Shown here piece after piece: positions 24,531 to 25,486 of a stretch of DNA of 25,486 nt. The translations under genes were made by a program, and so were the position numbers. The notes under the pieces are model-generated. The model saw nothing but the letters and a program-made list of their open reading frames with translations, searched no databases and was not told where the DNA came from. Every line of letters starts with the position of its first letter. The stretch's first letter is position 1. The stretch spans positions 1 to 25,486 of the forward strand of contig DAIDJX010000009.1 of NCBI GenBank assembly GCA_027451165.1, given 5' to 3'. Origin of the DNA: Prolixibacteraceae bacterium. Its GTDB lineage: Bacteria > Bacteroidota > Bacteroidia > Bacteroidales > Prolixibacteraceae.

Positions 24531-24537
24531 CTGATTT

Positions 24538-25486
24538 TCAATAGTTTTCGTCAGGAAGTGAAACCGGTTCTTGGGTTGTTTTCCTGACAGGCAATGGGGA
24601 ATTCCACTTTCTCAACTGATCTGAAAGTAAGGCAGATAATTCTTTAACTTTTGCCGGGTTTTGACCGGACAGATCATTCGTTTCTCCCAAATCATCTTTC
24701 AGATTATACAGTTCCTTTTTCCCGCTTTTCATACTGTACACCAGTTTCCAGTTCCCTTTCCGGATGGCGCTGTAATAGTTGATTCCCGGGCCTTCCTGAT
24801 TGACCCACCGGTGCGGATAATGCCAGATAAGTACCCTGTTTGAATCAGTATAGGCCGGATTTTTCAGAACAGGAACGAAACTGATGCCATCAACGGTTTG
24901 GATTATTTCAGGCTTTTTGATTTTTGCCATTTGCAGAATGGTGGGAAAAAAGTCCTCAACGATCAGGTATTGCTCGGATTTTGTACCTGGTTTAACCACT
25001 CCCGGCCACTTCACCAACATGGGTTCCCTGATCCCTCCTTCATCGACTGAACCTTTTCCGGCCTTCAGCGGAAGATTGTGGGTATTTGGTTTTCCTCCAC
25101 GGGGAGGAGCCAGGCTTAATCCTCCGTTATCGCTCATAAAAATGATGATTGTATTTTTATCAACACTCATTGATTTGAAAAAGGTCATCAGGTCGCCCAG
25201 ACTTTTGTCCATTCCTTCAATCAGGGAAGCATATCTGGCTTCAATGGAATCCATGCCTGCGTCGATATATTTCTGAAAAAACCGCCTATCGCTCATTATT
25301 GGCGTGTGAACCGCATAATGTGCCATGTTCAGGTAAAAGGGGATTTTGTCCCTGACCGGAACTTCCAGCGCTTTGATGGCTTCCAGGGTCAGCGCTTCGG
25401 TAAGAAAAGTCTCACTTCCGAAGTATTCTTCCAGATCCGGAACTGCCTGGGGTGTCGCCTTCTGAGGTATGTTACCATAGTTTTCC
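24538..25486 (-). CDS. Sulfatase (arylsulfatase A family), 5' part off-window
   Basis: Hydrolyses sulfate esters, probably on a sulfated glycan, in the periplasm or outside the cell. About 315 C-terminal residues are visible; the N-terminal formylglycine motif (C/S-x-P-S-R) and any signal peptide lie beyond the right edge. The frame is open from the window end through NMAHYAVHTP (family histidine), the metal-ligand motif SDNGG, LKAGKGSVDEGGIREPMLVKWPG and the C-terminal subdomain with YNLKDDLGETNDLS. The ATG at 25326 is internal, because the same frame continues upstream with family-like sequence. No SusC/D or other glycan-utilisation gene is in the window, so a polysaccharide locus is only possible to the right. 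Confidence 0.92.
   Translation of the reverse strand, partial: ENYGNIPQKATPQAVPDLEEYFGSETFLTEALTLEAIKALEVPVRDKIPFYLNMAHYAVHTPIMSDRRFFQKYIDAGMDSIEARYASLIEGMDKSLGDLMTFFKSMSVDKNTIIIFMSDNGGLSLAPPRGGKPNTHNLPLKAGKGSVDEGGIREPMLVKWPGVVKPGTKSEQYLIVEDFFPTILQMAKIKKPEIIQTVDGISFVPVLKNPAYTDSNRVLIWHYPHRWVNQEGPGINYYSAIRKGNWKLVYSMKSGKKELYNLKDDLGETNDLSGQNPAKVKELSALLSDQLRKWNSPLPVRKTTQEPVSLPDENY

Overview
The window reads as chromosomal DNA of a Bacteroidota bacterium, probably of the Bacteroidales/Marinilabiliales type. Reasons: several genes are preceded by matches to the Bacteroidota -7 element TAnnTTTG, classical Shine-Dalgarno sites are scarce, a LytS-type kinase carries a periplasmic two-component-regulator propeller, and the gene families (extended TrkH, TIGR00266 protein, R/G-rich RluB, LysC next to MetF) fit that phylum. 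Genes are dense. No stretch over 300 bases lacks a gene, and I see no insertion sequence, prophage or CRISPR array.

Layout. 1-963 (minus): histidine ammonia-lyase, cut by the left edge and broken by a frameshift near 433. 1037-2434 (minus): DctA-type symporter just upstream of it. 2585-5079 (plus): two-gene Trk/Ktr potassium uptake system (membrane subunit and RCK gating subunit). 5108-9569 (minus): a tight three-gene run encoding an acyl-CoA ligase, a GNAT-fold protein and a CrtI/RetSat-like flavoprotein, which looks like a lipid or polyene operon of unknown product. 9788-10669 (plus): Tat-exported dienelactone-hydrolase-like enzyme. 10742-12085 (plus): dGTPase. 12094-12506 (minus): HicB/HicA toxin-antitoxin pair. 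12559-13329 (minus): TIGR00266/AIM24-like protein. 13470-14681 (plus): RluB-like pseudouridine synthase with a long disordered N-terminus. 14743-15901 (plus): ECF sigma factor plus a four-helix membrane protein. 15936-17318 (plus): phosphohexomutase (GlmM-like). 17322-21148 (minus): LytTR response regulator and LytS-type sensor kinase with a four-base overlap. 21189-22013 (minus): aldo/keto reductase. 22141-24357 (plus): aspartokinase and methylenetetrahydrofolate reductase, which feed methionine synthesis. 24457-24530 (plus): tRNA-Ala(CGC), preceded by a 7-bp tandem repeat. 24538-25486 (minus): sulfatase, cut by the right edge.

Most of the window is ordinary housekeeping and metabolism. The parts that deserve a second look are the ligase/GNAT/flavoprotein operon, the frameshift in hutH, the sigma factor with its unrecognised membrane partner, the propeller kinase pair, the heptamer repeat in the tRNA leader, and the intact hicBA module. 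I found no clear evidence of a wholly new system.
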